Positions 1-9,158 are shown, counted from the first letter of the stretch. The stretch is DNA of 44,299 nt from Solirubrobacteraceae bacterium (GCA_016462625.1 JAEMSV010000029.1:1-44299), one strand, 5' to 3'. A program made the numbers and translations. The notes: generated by a model from the letters alone, not told the origin.

Positions 1-678
1 GATGACACAGGCGACCGCCTCGTCGTCGGCGTCCGGGCCGGCATCCCATTCGCGATCGCCGGGTTCCTGCTGTCGATGTCGTTCCCGGTCCTCGCCGAGG
101 ACGTCGGGTTCTCGCCGGTCGCCTGTGTCATCACGAGCGCGATCGTCTTCGCGGGCTCCGCGCAGTTCACGGCCGTCGCCATCCTGTCCCAGGGCGGGAC
201 GGCGGGCGCGGCCATCCTCGCCGCGACGCTCATGAACTCGCGCTTCTTGCCCATGGGGATCGCGCTCGGTCCGTCCCTCCCGGGCGGCCCGCTCAAGCGC
301 GCCATCCAAGGGCAGCCCGTGGTCGACTCGTCCTGGGCGATCGCCTCGCGCGGTGACGGGACGTTCGACCGCTGGATCCTGTTCGGGGCGACCATCCCCC
401 AGTTCATCACCTGGGTGAGTGGGACCGCCGTCGGCGCCGCCGTCGGGAACCGCCTCGGCGACCCGGACTCCCTCGGCCTCGACGCGATCTACCCGGCGTT
501 CTTCCTGTCGCTCCTGATCCTGGAGGCCCGCAGCGGCCGCGCCCGGGGTGTCGCGGCGCTCGGCGCCGCCATCGCGCTCGTCCTCACTCCGGTCGCACCG
601 GCCGGTGTGCCCGTCCTGCTGGCAAGCCTCGCGGCACTCGTGGCCCTGTGGCGCCGCCCGGCGGAGACGACGGCGTGA
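1..678 (+). CDS. azlC: AzlC family branched-chain amino acid exporter, large subunit (5' end outside window)
   Basis: The reading frame is open from the first base, so the N-terminus lies outside the window; 225 residues remain and families of this type are usually about 230-240. It is a hydrophobic multi-helix protein with the AzlC-type stretches GIPFAIAGFLLSMSFPVLAE and AGSAQFTAVAILSQGG (helix, conserved Gln/Phe) and NSRFLPMGIALGPSL. AzlC works with small AzlD in the inner membrane to export branched-chain amino acids or similar compounds. The stop overlaps the GTG start of the azlD-like gene by 4 bp (GTGA), so the two are translationally coupled. Substrate is not readable from sequence. 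Confidence 0.9.
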   Translation, partial: DDTGDRLVVGVRAGIPFAIAGFLLSMSFPVLAEDVGFSPVACVITSAIVFAGSAQFTAVAILSQGGTAGAAILAATLMNSRFLPMGIALGPSLPGGPLKRAIQGQPVVDSSWAIASRGDGTFDRWILFGATIPQFITWVSGTAVGAAVGNRLGDPDSLGLDAIYPAFFLSLLILEARSGRARGVAALGAAIALVLTPVAPAGVPVLLASLAALVALWRRPAETTA

Positions 679-986
679 GCACCACGGTCGTCATCGTCAT
701 CGTCGGCCTCACCGTCACGACCGCGGCCATCAAGGCGATCGGCCCGATCGCCTCCGGGGGACGTGAGCTCCCACCATGGGCACTCGACATCGTGGCCCTG
801 CTGGCGCCCGCGCTCCTCGCCGCCCTGGTCGTCACGCAGATCTTCGCCGACGGCAAGACCCTCGCGGTCGGCGAGGAGACGGTCGGCGTCGCGGCCGCGG
901 GCGCGGTGATGTGGAAGACGGAGTCCGTCGTGGGGTGCGTGGTCACCGCCGCCGTGGTCACCGCCGCCCTTCGCGCTCTGGCCTGA
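675..986 (+). CDS. azlD: AzlD-like small subunit of branched-chain amino acid exporter
   Basis: A 103-residue hydrophobic protein that starts with GTG inside the azlC stop codon (4-bp overlap). It has three or four predicted membrane helices and the family-like features TAAIKAIGPIASGGRELPPW near the N-terminus and WALDIVALLAPALLAALVV in the middle. This size, hydrophobicity and position directly after azlC are what define AzlD. It is thought to form a two-component permease with AzlC. An ATG at 648 in the same frame exists, but it lies deep inside azlC and is less likely than the coupled GTG. Confidence 0.85.
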   Translation: MSTTVVIVIVGLTVTTAAIKAIGPIASGGRELPPWALDIVALLAPALLAALVVTQIFADGKTLAVGEETVGVAAAGAVMWKTESVVGCVVTAAVVTAALRALA

Positions 987-999
987 GCACCCGTTCGCC

Positions 1000-1010
1000 G
1001 AACGGCATTC
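1000..1010. promoter_or_regulatory. Palindromic motif GAACGGCATTC (one of four related copies in the window)
   Basis: On the minus strand it reads TGAATGCCGTTC, matching the consensus TGAAYGCCRTTC seen also at 30442-30452, 30462-30472 and 37822-37832. It lies between the azlD stop and the acyltransferase gene and overlaps a perfect inverted repeat CCGTTCG-C-CGAACGG at 991-1005. Possible operator; factor unknown. Confidence 0.4.
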
Positions 1011-1033
1011 ACCAACAGCCGCGTGTGGATCCG

Positions 1034-1039
1034 TAGCCT
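1034..1039 (+). promoter_or_regulatory. Possible -10 box TAGCCT for the acyltransferase gene
   Basis: TAGCCT followed by GCGCG is identical to the 11 bases at 36981-36991 in front of the PEP-mutase-family gene. A GTG at 1045 lies five bases downstream and would give a leaderless protein with 38 extra residues. No clear -35 is seen. Confidence 0.3.
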
Positions 1040-1158
1040 GCGCGGTGGCTGGATCCGCGACTCGCACTGAATGCTCGCCCTGCGCTGAGCGGCCTCCCCC
1101 ATTCCTCCTCCGCGCGCCGGTTCACCCGAACCGGGCGCGACGACCCCTGGGCGAAACC

Positions 1159-2490
1159 ATGAGCACCACGACTCCGCCGACCACCACGGCTCCGACATGG
1201 GGAAGCCGGCTCACAGGAGTCGAAGGGCTCCGCGCGATCGCCTGCACGCTCGTCCTCATCGGCCACGTCCAATGGATGGGTCACGCAGAGCCGTACTCCG
1301 CCGGGCGCTTCACGGCGCTCCTCTGGGCGTTCACTCCCACAGGGCTGATCCTCTTCTTCGTGCTCTCCGGGTTCCTCCTCTATCGGCCGTTCGCGTCGTC
1401 GATCGTCCTCGGGTACGCGTTCCCCGAGCCGCGCCGGTTCCTCGTCAACCGGTTCTGGCGCATCGCGCCGGCCTACGTCGCCATCCTGGTCGCGGTCGGC
1501 CTCGTCCTCGGCCTCGCCGTGACGAGCGCCGACGCGTTGTTCGTCGGCGGGTCCACCGGACAGGCCACCGACATGGGCGGAGCGATCGGACGCCTCGACG
1601 ACCCTGGGCTGATCGTCGCCAACCTGCTGCTGATCCAGAACTACCACCCCGACGGCGTGCTCACCGGGATCGGCCCGGCGTGGACGCTCGGCGTCGAGGT
1701 CGCGTTCTATCTGACCCTGCCGGTCCTCGCGGTCGCTGCGGCCCGCCTCGGGCGCGGGCGGCGGCTCCGTGACCGCGTCCTGGCGAGCCTCGTTCCGGCC
1801 GCGATCCTGCTCGGCCTCGGGCTCGCGGGCAAGGGCCTCGCAGCGGCCACGGCGTCCGCCGGGACCGATCCTCGCGATCAGTGGGGTCAGACCTGGCACG
1901 CCGTGCTCGAGCGCAGCTTCCTGACCTGGGCCGACATGTTCGCCTTCGGCATGGTCGCCGCCGTCGTGGTCACCCTCGTCCGTGAGGGCCGGCTCCAGCG
2001 TTTGCAAGTGCGGCACGTCACGCGGGTCACCGTCGGCTCGGCCACCGTGATGCTCGCCGTCCTGAGCAGCGTCCGGCTCCCTGAGACGGTCCAGTCCGTT
2101 CTGCTCGCCGCCGTGCTCGCGGGCGTCGTGCTGGCCGTCGGGATGCCGTCCGCCAGTCCCACGCGATCACGACGGGCACTCGACTGGCGCCCCGTGGTCT
2201 ACGTGGGCGTCGTGTCCTACAGCGTCTACCTCTGGCACATGCCGATCATCGGGCTGGTCCGGCGCTACGACCTCAGCCTTGCGGGACGGCCCGGCTTCAT
2301 CGTCACGGTGATGATGGTCTTCACCCTGAGCGTCGCGGTGGCGGCCGTCACCTACCGCTACGTCGAGGGCCCCGGCCTCCGGCGAAAGCTGCGGCCGATG
2401 CGGGCGGGGTCAGTCGGAGCCGGCGGCCGCGAGGCCGTCGAAGAGGAGGTTCGCGCCGGGCAACTCGCCCGGATTGGCCGCGAGGTGTGA
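1159..2490 (+). CDS. Acyltransferase 3 family membrane protein (OafA/YrhL type)
   Basis: 443 residues, about ten membrane helices. The catalytic-type motif of the family, R-X10-H, is present at R25 and H36 (GLRAIACTLVLIGH), followed by LFFVLSGFLLYRPF (residues about 70-84) and the PAYVAI and GIGPAWTLGVEVAFYL helices. These enzymes acylate sugars, peptidoglycan or lipids at the membrane. ATG 1159 is preferred because the motif then sits near the N-terminus as usual; an upstream in-frame GTG at 1045 adds 38 non-hydrophobic residues. The last 27 codons (2410-2490) overlap the 3' end of the convergent peroxiredoxin gene, and the tail after RYVEGPGLRRKL is longer than typical, as if the original stop had been lost. 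Substrate unknown. Confidence 0.88.
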   Translation: MSTTTPPTTTAPTWGSRLTGVEGLRAIACTLVLIGHVQWMGHAEPYSAGRFTALLWAFTPTGLILFFVLSGFLLYRPFASSIVLGYAFPEPRRFLVNRFWRIAPAYVAILVAVGLVLGLAVTSADALFVGGSTGQATDMGGAIGRLDDPGLIVANLLLIQNYHPDGVLTGIGPAWTLGVEVAFYLTLPVLAVAAARLGRGRRLRDRVLASLVPAAILLGLGLAGKGLAAATASAGTDPRDQWGQTWHAVLERSFLTWADMFAFGMVAAVVVTLVREGRLQRLQVRHVTRVTVGSATVMLAVLSSVRLPETVQSVLLAAVLAGVVLAVGMPSASPTRSRRALDWRPVVYVGVVSYSVYLWHMPIIGLVRRYDLSLAGRPGFIVTVMMVFTLSVAVAAVTYRYVEGPGLRRKLRPMRAGSVGAGGREAVEEEVRAGQLARIGREV

Positions 2491-2880
2491 CCACTTCACG
2501 ACCTGGTCGGGGCCGATGACGACGATCGCCCGGTTCGTCATCCCGGCCGGCTCGAAGTACGCGCCGAATGCCTTCGACGCGGCGCCCTTCGGCTCGAAGT
2601 CCGAGAGCTGCGGGATCGTGACGTTCAGCTTCTCGCGGAAGGCCGTCTGGCTGTATGAGGCGTCCGTGGAGACCCCGTACAGGACGGCACCCTTCTCCGC
2701 GAGTTCGCCGAGGACCTCTTCGTAGATCTGCAGCTGGTCGGTACAGACCGGACTGAACGCGAAGGGGTAGAAGACGAGAATCGTCTTCGTTCCGGCGAGG
2801 TCGTCGCGCGTGAACGACTCGCCGTCCTCGCGCTTGAGCGTGAACTCGGGGGCCGGCGTTCCAGGCTCGATGATGCTCAT
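2410..2880 (-). CDS. Peroxiredoxin, AhpE/Bcp-like, 1-Cys type
   Basis: 156-residue thioredoxin-fold peroxidase. The peroxidatic site is YPFAFSPVCTDQL with Cys46 in the PxxxSxxC pattern. There is no second cysteine anywhere in the protein, so recycling must use an external thiol (for example mycothiol, mycoredoxin or thioredoxin), as in mycobacterial AhpE. It reduces hydroperoxides in the cytoplasm. It is the last gene of the ribosomal/informational operon, 20 bp after rpsO, and its 3' end overlaps the acyltransferase gene on the other strand by 81 bp. The family is certain; the exact subgroup is less so. Confidence 0.92.
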   Translation of the reverse strand: MSIIEPGTPAPEFTLKREDGESFTRDDLAGTKTILVFYPFAFSPVCTDQLQIYEEVLGELAEKGAVLYGVSTDASYSQTAFREKLNVTIPQLSDFEPKGAASKAFGAYFEPAGMTNRAIVVIGPDQVVKWSHLAANPGELPGANLLFDGLAAAGSD

Positions 2881-2900
2881 GGAACGTCCCGCCGAGACCG

Positions 2901-3170
2901 CTACTTGCGGAGCCCGAGCTCCTTGACCAGCGCGCGATACCCCTCGAGGTCGTTCTTCTGGAGGTAGTTGAGCAGCCGGCGGCGCTGACCGACGAGCATG
3001 AGCAGACCGCGACGCGAGTGATGGTCCTTCTTGTGCCCGCGAAGGTGCTCGGTGAGCTCGTTGATGCGCTCGGTGAGCAGCGCGACCTGGACCCGGGTGT
3101 TGCCCGTGTCGTTCTCGTTCTCACCGAACTGCTTGATGATGTCGAGCTTGCGCTCCTGAGTAAGCGTCAT
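2901..3170 (-). CDS. rpsO: 30S ribosomal protein S15
   Basis: 89 residues, exactly the family length, with the S15 signature region [36 protein letters not shown] spanning residues 22-57 and RRRLLNYL following. S15 binds the central domain of 16S rRNA early in small-subunit assembly. It sits 24 bp after ribF. The usual downstream partner, pnp, is absent; a peroxiredoxin takes that place. Confidence 0.98.
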   Translation of the reverse strand: MTLTQERKLDIIKQFGENENDTGNTRVQVALLTERINELTEHLRGHKKDHHSRRGLLMLVGQRRRLLNYLQKNDLEGYRALVKELGLRK

Positions 3171-3194
3171 GCGGCTGAGCAGGGTAGCAGGCTG

Positions 3195-4073
3195 TCAGAC
3201 GGCTTCTGCGAGCAGACGGCGGGTCTCAGCGACGTCGCGGTGCATCTGCTCGACGAGCGCTTCGACGCTGTCGAAGCGGCGCTCGCCGCGGAGCCGGTGA
3301 TGGAACGCCAGCGTGATCTCCGCGCCGTACAGGTCACCCGACCAGTCGAGCAGATAGGCCTCGATCAGCTCACCGCGGCCGGTCTCGAACATCGGACGGA
3401 CGCCGACGTTCACCGCCGCGAGATGCTCGCCGTTGACGACGCACGCGTAGACGCCGTGCCCTGGCGTCACGTACTCGTCGTCGGGGACCAGGTTCGCCGT
3501 CGGGAATCCGAGCTCGCGTCCGCGCTTGTCGCCATGGACGACCTCCCCCGACATCACGAAGGGATCGACGAGCAGCGAGTTGGCGTACGCGAGGGCGCCA
3601 CCGAGCAGCAACCCGCGTATGTGGCTCGACGAGACGATCTCGCCGTCTGCCTCCAGCAGCGGGACGACCCGGGTCTCGAAGCGCGGGTCCTCGCCGAGCA
3701 TCTCCGGGGTCCCCTTCGCACGATTGCCGAAGCGGAAGTTCTCCCCCACCGAGACGTGGGTTGCGCCCAGGCCACCGACGAGGACGTCGTCGATGAACGA
3801 TTCCGCGGACCGCGCGGCGAACTCCCGGTCGAACGGAATGACCACGAGCTCCTCACCCCCGATCGAGCCGACGAGCTCGGCCTTGCGCTCGAGCGTCGTG
3901 ATCAGCTTCGGGACGGCCGCGGGATGGACCACCGTGGTGGGATGCGGATCGAACGTCAGGACCGTGTCGGCGTCGCGAATGACCTCGCGATGGCCGAGAT
4001 GGACGCCGTCGAACGTGCCGACGGCAACACGGCGCGGACGCGGCTCGACATCGGTAAGGCGGCTCACCTTCAT
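3195..4073 (-). CDS. ribF: Bifunctional riboflavin kinase / FAD synthetase
   Basis: 292 residues, typical length for the two-domain enzyme that makes FMN from riboflavin and FAD from FMN. The N-terminal nucleotidyltransferase domain shows GTFDGVHLGH (residues 19-28, HxGH motif) and, later, SSSHIRGLL. The C-terminal kinase domain shows ELGFPTANL (about residues 187-195) with the PTAN motif, then GHGVYACVV and LRGERRFDSVEALVEQM. The start ATG overlaps the truB stop (ATGA). The truB-ribF-rpsO order is common in bacteria. Confidence 0.97.
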   Translation of the reverse strand: MKVSRLTDVEPRPRRVAVGTFDGVHLGHREVIRDADTVLTFDPHPTTVVHPAAVPKLITTLERKAELVGSIGGEELVVIPFDREFAARSAESFIDDVLVGGLGATHVSVGENFRFGNRAKGTPEMLGEDPRFETRVVPLLEADGEIVSSSHIRGLLLGGALAYANSLLVDPFVMSGEVVHGDKRGRELGFPTANLVPDDEYVTPGHGVYACVVNGEHLAAVNVGVRPMFETGRGELIEAYLLDWSGDLYGAEITLAFHHRLRGERRFDSVEALVEQMHRDVAETRRLLAEAV

Positions 4074-4864
4074 GCGCGGAAGCCTACGACGGGCTTGAGC
4101 AGGTCGTCCTGCCGCTCGGCGATCGCGATGGGCCCGTCGGCGTCGGAGAGCAGGAACGGACCGGCCCCGTCCACCGCGACCGGCACCCCGACGCCGTGGC
4201 CGGCGGCCTTCGCCTCCGCACCCTCCAGCGCCACGGAGGGCATGAACGCCAGAGCGTCCGCGAGGCTGACGATCTGGCCCGGATCAGCGTCGGCGACGTC
4301 GAAGCTCCCGATCCGGGTGCGGCGCAGCTCCAGGCAGTACGCGTCGCCGAGATCGGCGATCAGGGAGCGCACGTACGTCCCCGACGAGCATTCGATCACG
4401 AACGCGGCCCGGTCACCGTCGCGCCAGCGCTGCTCGAACCGGTCGACCCGCACGACGCGCTCCGGCACGTCGACGACCTCACCGCGGCGCGCCTTCGCAT
4501 ACGCGCGCTCCCCGTCGATCTTGATCGCCGAGTAGGCCGGCGGGCGCTGACGCACCTCGCCGGTCGGGAGCACGGGCGGATCGGGCGGGATCTTTCCGGT
4601 CTCCGTGATCTCGCCCTCCGGGTCCCCCGTGGTCGAGGTCGCCCCCAGCTGCGCGACGGTCTCGTAGGCCTTCGGCAGCGCCATCAGGAAGCGCTGGATC
4701 CGGGTCGCCCGCCCAAGGAGGACGAGCAGCAGGCCGGTCGCGAACGGGTCGAGCGTCCCCGCGTGGCCGACCTTCACGCCCCGCGGCTGCTCCCGGCGCA
4801 CGGCCGCGACCACGTCGTGCGAGGTCTTCCCGGCGGGCTTGTCGATGAGGAGGACGCCGTCCAC
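4070..4864 (-). CDS. truB: tRNA pseudouridine-55 synthase
   Basis: 264 residues. It begins VDGVLLIDKPAGKTSHDVV with a GTG start and has the catalytic motif GHAGTLDPFATGLL, the aspartate being D39. The YxAIKIDGERAYAKAR loop, followed by ECSSGTYVRSLIADLG, is also diagnostic of TruB. It converts U55 to pseudouridine in the T-arm of tRNAs. A PUA-like short C-terminus follows. It lies 20 bp after the DHH phosphoesterase gene and its stop overlaps the ribF start. Confidence 0.97.
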   Translation of the reverse strand: MDGVLLIDKPAGKTSHDVVAAVRREQPRGVKVGHAGTLDPFATGLLLVLLGRATRIQRFLMALPKAYETVAQLGATSTTGDPEGEITETGKIPPDPPVLPTGEVRQRPPAYSAIKIDGERAYAKARRGEVVDVPERVVRVDRFEQRWRDGDRAAFVIECSSGTYVRSLIADLGDAYCLELRRTRIGSFDVADADPGQIVSLADALAFMPSVALEGAEAKAAGHGVGVPVAVDGAGPFLLSDADGPIAIAERQDDLLKPVVGFRA

Positions 4865-4884
4865 TGCGCGCGGCGAGGCCTGGG

Positions 4885-5901
4885 TTACCGAGCTGCGGCG
4901 AGCTGCTCGGCGAGCGACTCACGCAGGAATGCGACGAGTTCCTCGCCGGTCAGCGTCGTCGTGAAGCCTGCCGCTTGACGGTGGCCTCCGCCCCCGCCCG
5001 CGCGGGCGATCGCCGAGACGTCGACCTCGCCGTCGGTCGCGCGCAGCGACACCTTCGAGCGGCACCCCGACTCGCTGGCCGGGAGCTCACGCGCCATCGC
5101 GGCGACCTTGGTGCCCCGGACCGACCGCAGGTGATCGATGATCCCCTCGGTGAACGAGTCCTCGGCGCCCGTGGCGAGGAAGTCCTCGCGGGTCAGGCGG
5201 GTGATCGTGAGGCGCCCGTCGTCGAAGCGCTCGACGTGGTTGAGCGCCCGCGCCAGCAGCAGCAGCTTCGGCTCCGGCATCCCCTCGTACAGGCGCCGGT
5301 AGATCTCGTGGACGTCCACCCCGGCCTCGATCAGCGCGGCCGCCATCTCGTGCGCGCGCGTGCCGGTGTTCTCGTACATGAACTTGCCGGTGTCGGTGAC
5401 GAGGCCGACGTAGAGCGCGTCGGCGATCTCCGGGGTCGTGGTGATGCCCAGATCCTGCATCAGGTCCCACACGACCTCGGCGGTGCACGACGCGTCGGCG
5501 ACCACGAGGTTCACGGTGCCGAAGCGCGTGTTGTCGTGGTGATGGTCGATGTTGACGATGTGCGCGTCGGCGTTGCGCAGGAGGTCCGACGGCGTGCGGT
5601 CGATGTTCCCGCAGTCGAGGAAGACGACGGTGCGGTCGTCGAGGTCGTCGGGCACGATCGAGACAAGGTTGTCGAGCCGGAAGAACGCGTACTCGTACGG
5701 CAGCGGGAACTCGTCAGCGTCCATGAACATCAGCGAGTCCTTGCCCAGCGCCAGGAGGATGCCGTGCATGGCGACGAGCGAGCCGAGCGCATCCCCGTCG
5801 GGGTTCTCATGGGTGACGAGCAGGAAACGCTCGCCATCGCGTAGCTCACTGAGCACGCGAGCCCTGGCGTCATCCGTGGCGCCGTTGGCAGATCCGGTCA
5901 C
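4885..5901 (-). CDS. nrnA: DHH/DHHA1 phosphoesterase, NrnA type (nanoRNase / pAp phosphatase)
   Basis: 338 residues. DHH motifs: THENPDGDALGS (H31, D35, D37), FLDCG, and NIDHHHDNTRFG. The C-terminal DHHA1 domain carries the GGGGGHRQAAGF glycine loop. Family members degrade 2-5 nt RNA and dephosphorylate pAp with Mn2+. The frame starts with GTG overlapping the rbfA stop (GTGA). The rbfA-nrnA-truB order is standard in actinobacteria. I cannot tell from sequence whether pAp, nanoRNA or cyclic dinucleotide products such as pApA are preferred. Confidence 0.93.
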   Translation of the reverse strand: MTGSANGATDDARARVLSELRDGERFLLVTHENPDGDALGSLVAMHGILLALGKDSLMFMDADEFPLPYEYAFFRLDNLVSIVPDDLDDRTVVFLDCGNIDRTPSDLLRNADAHIVNIDHHHDNTRFGTVNLVVADASCTAEVVWDLMQDLGITTTPEIADALYVGLVTDTGKFMYENTGTRAHEMAAALIEAGVDVHEIYRRLYEGMPEPKLLLLARALNHVERFDDGRLTITRLTREDFLATGAEDSFTEGIIDHLRSVRGTKVAAMARELPASESGCRSKVSLRATDGEVDVSAIARAGGGGGHRQAAGFTTTLTGEELVAFLRESLAEQLAAAR

Positions 5902-6245
5902 GAGTCTCCTTCCTCGTCCAGCAGCAGCTGGTTCAGCCGTGCCGCCCGCGCGGCGCTCTGGTCGTGCATGAACTCCAGCGTCGGGGTGCGCTTGAGCCGG
6001 AGCTCTGCGCCCACGCGGCGCTGCAGGTATCCGTGGGCCGACCGCAGTCCCTCGAGCGAGGCGTTCTGCTCCTCGGGCGTGCCGAGGACGCTCACGTAGA
6101 CGGTGGCGTGACGCAGGTCTGAGCTGGTGTTGACTTCGGTGACGGTCACGAAACCCACACGGGGATCCTTCAGTCCACGAGACGTCGCATCGCTGAGGAC
6201 CTCCCTCATCGCCTCGTTGACGCGGCGCATCCGATCGCTCGGCAT
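5898..6245 (-). CDS. rbfA: 30S ribosome-binding factor RbfA
   Basis: 115 residues with the KH-like RbfA fold: RRVNEAMREVLSDATSRGLKDPRVGFVTVTEVNTSSDLRHATVYVSV, then the helix region SLEGLRSAHGYLQRRVGAELRLKRTPTLEFMHD. It assists late 16S rRNA 5'-end maturation and cold adaptation. The open frame extends upstream, but ATG 6245 (MPSDRMRRV) gives the family length and sits one base after the DUF503 stop, so I use it. Confidence 0.95.
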   Translation of the reverse strand: MPSDRMRRVNEAMREVLSDATSRGLKDPRVGFVTVTEVNTSSDLRHATVYVSVLGTPEEQNASLEGLRSAHGYLQRRVGAELRLKRTPTLEFMHDQSAARAARLNQLLLDEEGDS

Positions 6246-6246
6246 C

Positions 6247-6552
6247 CTAACCCCAGACCTCTTCGAACGACGCGAGGGTGCGCTCGATTCGGCACCCATC
6301 CGGAAACCGGTCCACCATGTATCGCTCCACCGCGTCCGCCTCGTGCTCAACGAGCGTGTACGTGCCAGCCACCAGTGCGGCGGCAAGCGTCGACCGCTGC
6401 CAGGTGTCCTGGTGATCGACCTCGGCGACGGACGCCCCCAGCTTCTGCCGGAGGCGTGCCTTCACCGAGTTGAGTTCCGCGCGCTTCTCCTTCAGCGACC
6501 CGGACTCCGGGAAGTGCAGGTGAATCGTCAACAGCGCGACGTACGCGCCCAC
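6247..6552 (-). CDS. DUF503 family protein
   Basis: 101 residues starting at GTG 6552 (VGAYVALLTIHLHFPES). The DUF503 pattern is clear: beta strand, then SGSLKEKRAELNSVKARLRQKLGASVAEVDHQDTWQRSTLA, then a C-terminal helix. This small family of unknown function is almost always found between infB and rbfA, which is where it is here (17 bp after infB, 1 bp before rbfA). A link to ribosome assembly is inferred only from that position. The larger open frame that includes it runs antisense-like over infB and is not credible upstream of 6552. Confidence 0.9.
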   Translation of the reverse strand: MGAYVALLTIHLHFPESGSLKEKRAELNSVKARLRQKLGASVAEVDHQDTWQRSTLAAALVAGTYTLVEHEADAVERYMVDRFPDGCRIERTLASFEEVWG

Positions 6553-6569
6553 AGCAGCACGTCCGTCCC

Positions 6570-8900
6570 CTACGCCAGCTCGCGCTCGACCTGACGCGTC
6601 TCGTAGACCTCGAGCACGTCGCCTTCCTTCACGTCCTGGAAGTTCTCCAGCACGATGCCGCACTCGAAGCCCTGTGCGACCTCGCGGACATCGTCGGAAT
6701 GGCGGCGCAGCGAGTCGATCTTGCCGTCCCACACGACGGTGCCGTCGCGCACGAGACGCGCCTTCGACCCGCGTGTGATCTTGCCCTCGGTGACGTACGA
6801 GCCGGCGATCGTGCCGATCTTCGACGCCTTGAAGGTCTGCCGGATCTCGACGAGGCCGACCGACTCCTCGACCTCTTCGGGCTCGAGCATGCCCTGCATG
6901 GCGGCGCGGAGATCGTCCAGCGCCTTGTAGATGACCGAGTACGAGCGGATCTCGACGCCCTCGCGGTCGGCGGCGTTGCGCGCATCGCCGACCGGGCGGA
7001 CGTTGAAGCCGATGATGATGGCCTCGGAGGCCGCGGCGAGCATGACGTCCGACTCGTTGATGCCACCCACACCGGCATGCAGCACGTTGACCGAGATCTC
7101 GTCCTGGGGCAGCTTGGCGATCTCGTCCTCGACGGCCTCGACCGAACCGGCGACATCGCCCTTGAGGAGCAGGTTGAGCTCCTTGAGCTCGCCGGCCTGG
7201 ATCTCCTTGAAGACGTCCTCGAGCGAGCGCTTGCGGCCGGATCGGCGCGCCTGCTGCTCCTGGCGGAGGCGCAGTGCGCGCTCCTCGGCCTGCTGCCGGG
7301 CCTGACGGTCGTTCTCCGTGACCTGGACGAACTCGCCGGCCTCCGGGACGCTGTCGAAGCCGAGGACCTCGACCGGGTCGCCCGGGACCGCCTCGGTGAC
7401 ACGCGCGCCGGTGTAGTCGTGCATCGCGCGAACGCGACCCCAGTGCGAGCCGCCGACGACGGCGTCGCCGATCTTCAGGGTGCCACGCTGCACGAGGAGG
7501 GTGACGACCGGGCCCCGGCCCGGGTCGAGCTTGGACTCGACGACGACGCCAGAGGCGTCGGCGTTCGGGTTGGCCTTGAGGTCCTCGAGCTCGGCGACCG
7601 TGAGGATCGTGTCGAGCAGGTCCTCGAGGTTCAGCTTCGCCTTCGCCGAGACGTCGACGAACTCGTAGCCGCTGTCGGGCTGCCACTCGGCGGGCGTGAT
7701 GTTGCGCTGGGCCATCTCGCTGCGCACGCGCTGCGGGTCGGCGCCTTCCTTGTCGATCTTGTTGACCGCAACGATGATCGGCACGTCGGCCGCCTTCGCG
7801 TGGTCGATCGCCTCTTCGGTCTGCGGCTTCACGCCGTCGTCCGCCGCCACGACGATCACCGCGATGTCGGTGACGCGGGCGCCGCGGGCACGCATGGCGG
7901 TGAACGCCTCGTGGCCCGGCGTATCCAGGAATGTGACCAGCTGGCCGTCGTGATGGACCTGGTACGCACCGATGTGCTGGGTGATGCCGCCGGCCTCGCC
8001 CGCGGCGACCTCGGTCGTACGGATGCTGTCGAGCAGTGACGTCTTGCCGTGGTCGACGTGGCCCATGATCGTGACGACCGGCGGGCGCGTGACGAGATCC
8101 TCGTCGGCGTCGTCGAACGTCGGCTCAGCGTCGAGTTCCTCGTCGGCGTGGACGATCTCGACCTCACGGTCGAACTCGGCGGCGAGCACGACGATCGTCT
8201 CGTCGGACAGCGTCTGCGTGAGCGTCGCCATCTCGCCCAGCATCATGAGCTTCTTGATGATGTCCGGGACCGGGACGCCGAAGTACTCGGAGACGTCCTT
8301 GACCGTCGAGCCCGACTGGACCTTCAGGTTGTCCAGGGCCGACTGCGCGGCCGTATTGAGCGGCTGGATCGTCTCGTCGTACGTGCCGCGACGGCGACGT
8401 CCGCGGCGCTGCCGGCGCGGCGGGCCCTGCTGGGGGCCGCCACCGGGACCGCCCGGGCCACCGGGACCGCGGCGTGAAGCCTGCGAGTCGATGACGACAC
8501 GGCGGCGACCGCCGGGCGCGCCGGGGGCGCGCTCACCGGCGACGGAAGAGCGAGTGGGGCGCTTGGCGCCCGGACCTGTGGCCGGCTTGCCCGGGCCGCG
8601 CTGGCCCTGTCCGCCGTTCTGCTTCTGCTCCTTCGCGCGCTGGGCCTTCTCGGCCTCCTGGCGCGCGAGCGTCGTGCGGCGGACGGGCTGGGCCTCGGCG
8701 GCAGCCTTCTTGCCGTTCTCCTTGGCCTTGTCCGGCGCCTTCTTGACGGGCTGTCCCGTCAGAGCGGCCTTCGCGTCGTTCTCGTCGATCGCCGACGAGG
8801 CAGCCTTCACCTCGATGCCGGCAGCACGAAGCTTCGCCATGACCTCCTTGGCGGGCATGTCGTAGGTTCGGGCGAGTTCGTTGACGCGCTTCTTGGCCAT
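6570..8900 (-). CDS. infB: Translation initiation factor IF-2
   Basis: 776 residues. N-terminal IF2_N domain ([24 protein letters not shown]), a low-complexity Lys/Gly/Pro-rich linker (about residues 50-175), a second IF2_N-like segment, then the G domain with G1 GHVDHGKTS starting at G280, [15 protein letters not shown], and NKID. Domains II, III and IV follow and the protein ends [15 protein letters not shown]-2 is the GTPase that brings initiator tRNA to the 30S subunit. It is somewhat shorter than many actinobacterial IF-2 proteins because of a shorter linker. It lies 15 bp after ylxR. Confidence 0.98.
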   Translation of the reverse strand: MAKKRVNELARTYDMPAKEVMAKLRAAGIEVKAASSAIDENDAKAALTGQPVKKAPDKAKENGKKAAAEAQPVRRTTLARQEAEKAQRAKEQKQNGGQGQRGPGKPATGPGAKRPTRSSVAGERAPGAPGGRRRVVIDSQASRRGPGGPGGPGGGPQQGPPRRQRRGRRRRGTYDETIQPLNTAAQSALDNLKVQSGSTVKDVSEYFGVPVPDIIKKLMMLGEMATLTQTLSDETIVVLAAEFDREVEIVHADEELDAEPTFDDADEDLVTRPPVVTIMGHVDHGKTSLLDSIRTTEVAAGEAGGITQHIGAYQVHHDGQLVTFLDTPGHEAFTAMRARGARVTDIAVIVVAADDGVKPQTEEAIDHAKAADVPIIVAVNKIDKEGADPQRVRSEMAQRNITPAEWQPDSGYEFVDVSAKAKLNLEDLLDTILTVAELEDLKANPNADASGVVVESKLDPGRGPVVTLLVQRGTLKIGDAVVGGSHWGRVRAMHDYTGARVTEAVPGDPVEVLGFDSVPEAGEFVQVTENDRQARQQAEERALRLRQEQQARRSGRKRSLEDVFKEIQAGELKELNLLLKGDVAGSVEAVEDEIAKLPQDEISVNVLHAGVGGINESDVMLAAASEAIIIGFNVRPVGDARNAADREGVEIRSYSVIYKALDDLRAAMQGMLEPEEVEESVGLVEIRQTFKASKIGTIAGSYVTEGKITRGSKARLVRDGTVVWDGKIDSLRRHSDDVREVAQGFECGIVLENFQDVKEGDVLEVYETRQVERELA

Positions 8901-8915
8901 CTGTTCCAGTCGAGT

Positions 8916-9158
8916 CTAGGGGGCCAGCTCCGGCCCCGGTGTGTCGTCGATGTGCACCTGCCGGCGAAACGCCCTCGGCAGGGCGCGGCGCGTGAGCGCC
9001 GCAGTCATGCAAGCGTCGTCGTGGACGTACGCTCCACGGCCCGGCAGCCGCTGATCCTCGTCGACGACGACGTGGTCATCCACGATAGCCAGACGGCGCA
9101 GCGCCCTCTTGGGCGCGCGCTCGCCACAGCCGATACAGCGGCGCTCCGGCGCCGTTAT
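8916..9158 (-). CDS. ylxR: YlxR family RNA-binding protein (DUF448), start codon non-canonical
   Basis: Between nusA and infB, a frame ending in TAG at 8916-8918 encodes APERRCIGCGERAPKRALRR, then LAIVDDHVVVDEDQRLPGRG, then AYVHDDACMTAALTRRALPR and AFRRQ. This is the YlxR pattern (CxGC, GRGAYV, C, R-A-F-R), in its conserved nusA-infB location. No ATG, GTG or TTG exists in frame: upstream the frame reads GTC-ATA-ACG before GCG-CCG-GAG, and an in-frame TGA occurs at 9192-9194. An AGGAG sequence lies 8 nt before ATA (9158) and 11 nt before ACG (9155). Initiation at ATA (80 aa) or ACG (79 aa) is therefore proposed. The gene is certain, the start is not. Confidence 0.88.
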   Translation of the reverse strand: MTAPERRCIGCGERAPKRALRRLAIVDDHVVVDEDQRLPGRGAYVHDDACMTAALTRRALPRAFRRQVHIDDTPGPELAP

